Shown here one piece after another: positions 61,585-64,000 of a stretch of 64,000 bases of DNA. The position numbers were made by a program, and so were the translations under genes. This stretch comes from Micromonospora wenchangensis (GTDB lineage Bacteria > Actinomycetota > Actinomycetes > Mycobacteriales > Micromonosporaceae), in the NCBI RefSeq assembly GCF_002210435.1, contig NZ_MZMV01000002.1, positions 62,001 to 126,000 of the forward strand. The letters run 5' to 3'. The notes beneath the pieces were generated by a model. The model was not told the DNA's origin. It did not search any database and worked only from the letters and a program-made list of their open reading frames with translations. Positions within the stretch are counted from its first letter, which is position 1. Each line of letters opens with the position of its first letter.

Positions 61585-62580
61585 GTGGACGATGTCCAGG
61601 GTGTCCGGCCGGTGTCACCGGTGCCCGCCGATCGCGGGTCGGTGTCCGCCGACCGGGTCGGTCCGGTCGGCGAACACCCTGCGTCGCCGGAGGATATGGG
61701 ACGGGTCGAGCGGGCTGGTCCGATCCGTTCCCCGAAGGTCGCCGTCGATGTCCCGGAAGCGCCCGGCGGGGCGGGGGACGCTCAGGTCTCCACTGGGGAC
61801 GCCGACCTGATATCGGACCGTTACGTCGACCCCGTCCGGCCGTCACGCTCCGTGACCGCTGTCCGGCGACTGGCCGGGCTGCTGACGGTCGTACCGGTGC
61901 TGCGGCTCGCGGTCGCCCGGTACGCCGTACCCCCGGGGGTGGCCGACCGGGTCGGATGCGACGGCTGCGGCGTCGCGGTCGGGCTGGACCGGCCGTTGCC
62001 GGCGCTCGGGCCGACGGCCCGCTGCCCGGACTGCGCGGGCCGGGTCGGCGCCGCGCCGTTCCTGGTCGAGGCGCTGCTGGTGGTGGCCGTGGCGGTGCTG
62101 GCGCTGGTCGACGGCCCGGTGGCCGAGCGGGTCGCGCTGGCCTGGTGGCTCGGCTGCGCGATCCCGCTCGTGCTGGTGGATCTGGCGGTGCACCGGCTGC
62201 CGGACCGGCTCACCTGGCCCGCCGCCGTCGGCACCTGGGCATTGCTCGGGGTGGCCGTGGCGGCCGGGGCGGGTGCCGGGGCGTGGCTGCGGGCGGTGAC
62301 CGCCGGGGTGGCGCTCGGTCTGGCCTTCGCCACCACCACACTGCTGCTCGGCCGGCGGGGCTTCGGCCTCGGCGACGCCAAACTGGCGCTCGGGGTGGGG
62401 GCGTTGCTCGGCTGGCAGGGGTGGGGTGCGGTGGTGACCGGGCTGGTGCTGACCTTCCTGCTGTCGGCGCTGGTCGGGGTGGTGCTGCTGGCCAGCCGCC
62501 GGGTCGGGTGGTCGAGCCACCTGCCGTTCGGGCCGTTCCTGGTCGCCGGCACCTGCGCGACGCTCCTGCTGACCGGCTGA
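61585..62580 (+). CDS. type IV prepilin peptidase (TadV/CpaA-like, A24 family)
   Basis: A 331-residue membrane protein. Two catalytic Asp motifs of aspartyl prepilin peptidases are present: VDLAVHRLPDRLTWP and GLGDAKLALG. A CxxC pair (CDGCG, CPDCAG) resembles the zinc-like module of full PilD enzymes. The first ~95 residues are a charged, probably disordered extension. It is divergent from the Tad operon and would process its pilins. Confidence 0.87.
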   Translation: MDDVQGVRPVSPVPADRGSVSADRVGPVGEHPASPEDMGRVERAGPIRSPKVAVDVPEAPGGAGDAQVSTGDADLISDRYVDPVRPSRSVTAVRRLAGLLTVVPVLRLAVARYAVPPGVADRVGCDGCGVAVGLDRPLPALGPTARCPDCAGRVGAAPFLVEALLVVAVAVLALVDGPVAERVALAWWLGCAIPLVLVDLAVHRLPDRLTWPAAVGTWALLGVAVAAGAGAGAWLRAVTAGVALGLAFATTTLLLGRRGFGLGDAKLALGVGALLGWQGWGAVVTGLVLTFLLSALVGVVLLASRRVGWSSHLPFGPFLVAGTCATLLLTG

Positions 62581-62586
62581 TCCCGC

Positions 62587-63210
62587 TCAGCCGACCCGCT
62601 GACCCCGGTCGACCTCCCGGGTGGCCGGACCGGAGTGCCGGCGCAGCATCTCGGCGAGGGGCCGGGCCGCCGGGAGGCTGACCAGCAGGGTCACCGCCAG
62701 GCCGAGCAGCAGGCCGGCGAGGACGTCGTGCGGGTAGTGCACGCCCACGAAGACCCGGGAGGACGCGGCGAGCAGCGCCAGCGGGGCGGCCAGCAGACCC
62801 CACCGGGGGGACAGCAGCAGCACGGCGGTGGCCAGCGCCCCGGCGATCGTGGCGTGGTTGCTCGGGAAGGACCAGTCACCTGTCGGCGGGCACGGTGCGG
62901 CCAGGATGGTGACCGCCCCCCGGCAGGGCCGCTCCTCGTCGATCAGCGACTTGAGCAGCTCGCTGCACCCGTACGCCAGGACGACGGTGGCCGGCGCGAC
63001 CAGGGCGAGGGCCCGGCCCCACGGGTCGGCACGGCGCAGCCGGGGCACGGCGACGGCCACCAGCATCAGGCCGAGCAGCAGGATCACCGCCTCGGTGAAG
63101 TGCACCGCGAACCACTGCACCGGGGCCGGGGCGGCATCGGCCACGTCGACGACGTCGCGGTACCACTCCTCGCTGATATCGGGAATGTCTGTGGTAATCA
63201 TCTGAATCAT
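62587..63210 (-). CDS. PAP2-family phosphatase
   Basis: A 207-residue integral membrane phosphatase. Motifs: KSLIDEERP (K-x6-RP), PSNH in SFPSNHATIAG, and SRVFVGVHYPHD. Five to six membrane segments. Probably a lipid phosphatase, for example for undecaprenyl or prenyl diphosphate. Convergent with the peptidase gene. Confidence 0.9.
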   Translation of the reverse strand: MIQMITTDIPDISEEWYRDVVDVADAAPAPVQWFAVHFTEAVILLLGLMLVAVAVPRLRRADPWGRALALVAPATVVLAYGCSELLKSLIDEERPCRGAVTILAAPCPPTGDWSFPSNHATIAGALATAVLLLSPRWGLLAAPLALLAASSRVFVGVHYPHDVLAGLLLGLAVTLLVSLPAARPLAEMLRRHSGPATREVDRGQRVG

Positions 63211-63378
63211 TGCTCACCTCACCAAAGTGTCATACCCCTTTTAGTCCCATCGAGGTGTAGGAACCGGGTGGACCGGTCACATGGTGCGCGATGCCGGGGC
63301 GGATGCCCGCCCCCGTCACAGCGAGTTCACAGCGGTCCCCGCGATTGGCCGCCCACCACCACCGGGTACCTCCCCGCC

Positions 63379-64000
63379 GTGCAGATGGACCAGACCTGGC
63401 AGATCCGGCGGACCGCCACCGACCTGGACCGGCTCGGCGAGACCGAGTCGGTCTTCGCCCTGTCCAACGGCTGGGTGGGCTGGCGGGGCACCCTCGACGA
63501 GGGCCAGCCCTACGGCATGCCGGGCAGCTACCTCAACGGGTTCCACGAACGGCGGCGACAGAGCTACCCCGAGGACGGGTACGCCTTCCCGCAGGAGAGC
63601 GACACCGTGATCAGCGCGCCCAACGCCGCCCTGATCCGGCTCTGGGTGGCCGGCGAACCCCTCGACCTGCGCACCGGCACCGTCCGCGCCCACGAACGCA
63701 CCCTCGACCTGCGGGCCGGCGTGGTGGAACGGCACACCGAGTGGATCTCACCGGCCGGGCACGGGGTACGGGTCCGCAGCACCCGGCTGGTCTCGCTGCC
63801 CCGGCACGCCGTCGCCGCCGTCCGCTACGAGGTCGAACCGTTGGACGACCGGCCGGTCGAGATCCGGGTCTGCTCGGACGTGCTCGCCAACGAGCGGGTG
63901 CCCGAACGGGCCGACGACCCCCGGGCCGCCTCGATCGTGCACGACCCGCTCGACGCCGAACTGCACCGCCCCGACGGCCACCGGGGCGTGCTGGTGCACC
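63379..64000 (+). CDS. GH65 family glycoside phosphorylase/hydrolase, N-terminal part (cut by window edge)
   Basis: About 207 residues are visible. TESVFALSNGWVGWRGTLDEG followed by PGSYLNGFHERRRQSYPEDG is the typical N-terminal super-sandwich domain of GH65 maltose/trehalose/kojibiose phosphorylases. GTG 63379 or ATG 63385 starts it. The catalytic barrel is beyond the window, so the disaccharide cannot be named. Confidence 0.85.
   Translation, partial: MQMDQTWQIRRTATDLDRLGETESVFALSNGWVGWRGTLDEGQPYGMPGSYLNGFHERRRQSYPEDGYAFPQESDTVISAPNAALIRLWVAGEPLDLRTGTVRAHERTLDLRAGVVERHTEWISPAGHGVRVRSTRLVSLPRHAVAAVRYEVEPLDDRPVEIRVCSDVLANERVPERADDPRAASIVHDPLDAELHRPDGHRGVLVH

Overview
This is a very GC-rich window with heavy GTG start use and many 4-bp GTGA or ATGA stop/start overlaps. 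The bldC neighbourhood, WhiJ-type regulator/DUF397 pairs and a LitR-type carotenoid cluster all point to a filamentous actinomycete. The family-level look is Micromonosporaceae, probably Micromonospora or a close relative (inference, no search run). Most of it is ordinary chromosome with several accessory cassettes set into it. No transposase, integrase, CRISPR array or rRNA was seen.

Layout. 1-1740: acyl-CoA dehydrogenase (cut by the window edge) and an SCP2 protein, divergent from a TetR gene with an operator-like palindrome. 1774-2391: DedA protein. 2458-6476: a tightly coupled four-gene cassette encoding an NrtR-like Nudix regulator, a J-domain pseudokinase, a VWA protein and a divergent adenylosuccinate-synthetase paralogue. 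6634-10555: an htdX-fabG4 / fadA2 lipid module around a perfect 16-bp palindrome. 10659-11934: a secreted TNT-type NAD glycohydrolase candidate and a small downstream gene that may be its immunity protein. 12038-25907: purine genes purB, purSQL, purF and purM, interspersed with a trypsin-like protease, a ComB-like phosphatase and a membrane protein with a long Gly/Tyr/Gln/Asp-rich tail. 26006-27341: a radical-SAM/SPASM enzyme overlapping a 77-residue precursor, a probable cyclophane RiPP cluster. 27523-30676: DUF3073, valine dehydrogenase, a conserved unknown and bldC. 30794-37964: small enzymes and unknowns, including a substrate-binding lipoprotein whose two halves are in reversed order. 38176-38532: three tRNAs. 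38676-46070: a polysaccharide deacetylase, then litR-idi-crtI-crtE divergent from crtB-phr. 46187-51558: FAD oxidoreductase, enoyl-CoA hydratase, a WhiJ-type regulator pair, a repeat-built basic protein and a Rieske protein. 51752-62580: a complete Tad-type pilus/secretion locus with a divergent prepilin peptidase. 62587-64000: a PAP2 phosphatase and the start of a GH65 phosphorylase.

How the genes work together. The purine genes carry out PRPP to phosphoribosylamine (PurF), FGAR amidation (PurSQL), ring closure (PurM) and the PurB lyase steps. The crt genes run from IPP/DMAPP (Idi) through GGPP (CrtE) and phytoene (CrtB) to a desaturated carotene (CrtI), next to a photolyase and a MerR/B12-type photoregulator, so they form a light-response unit. 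The Tad genes supply motor (TadA), membrane platform (TadB/C), localisation ATPase (TadZ), CpaB-like protein, pseudopilins and processing peptidase. The strongest candidates for something new are the Nudix/pseudokinase/VWA/PurA-like cassette, the TNT toxin pair, the RiPP pair, the circularly permuted binding protein and two chained 20-residue micro-ORFs in front of cpaB.
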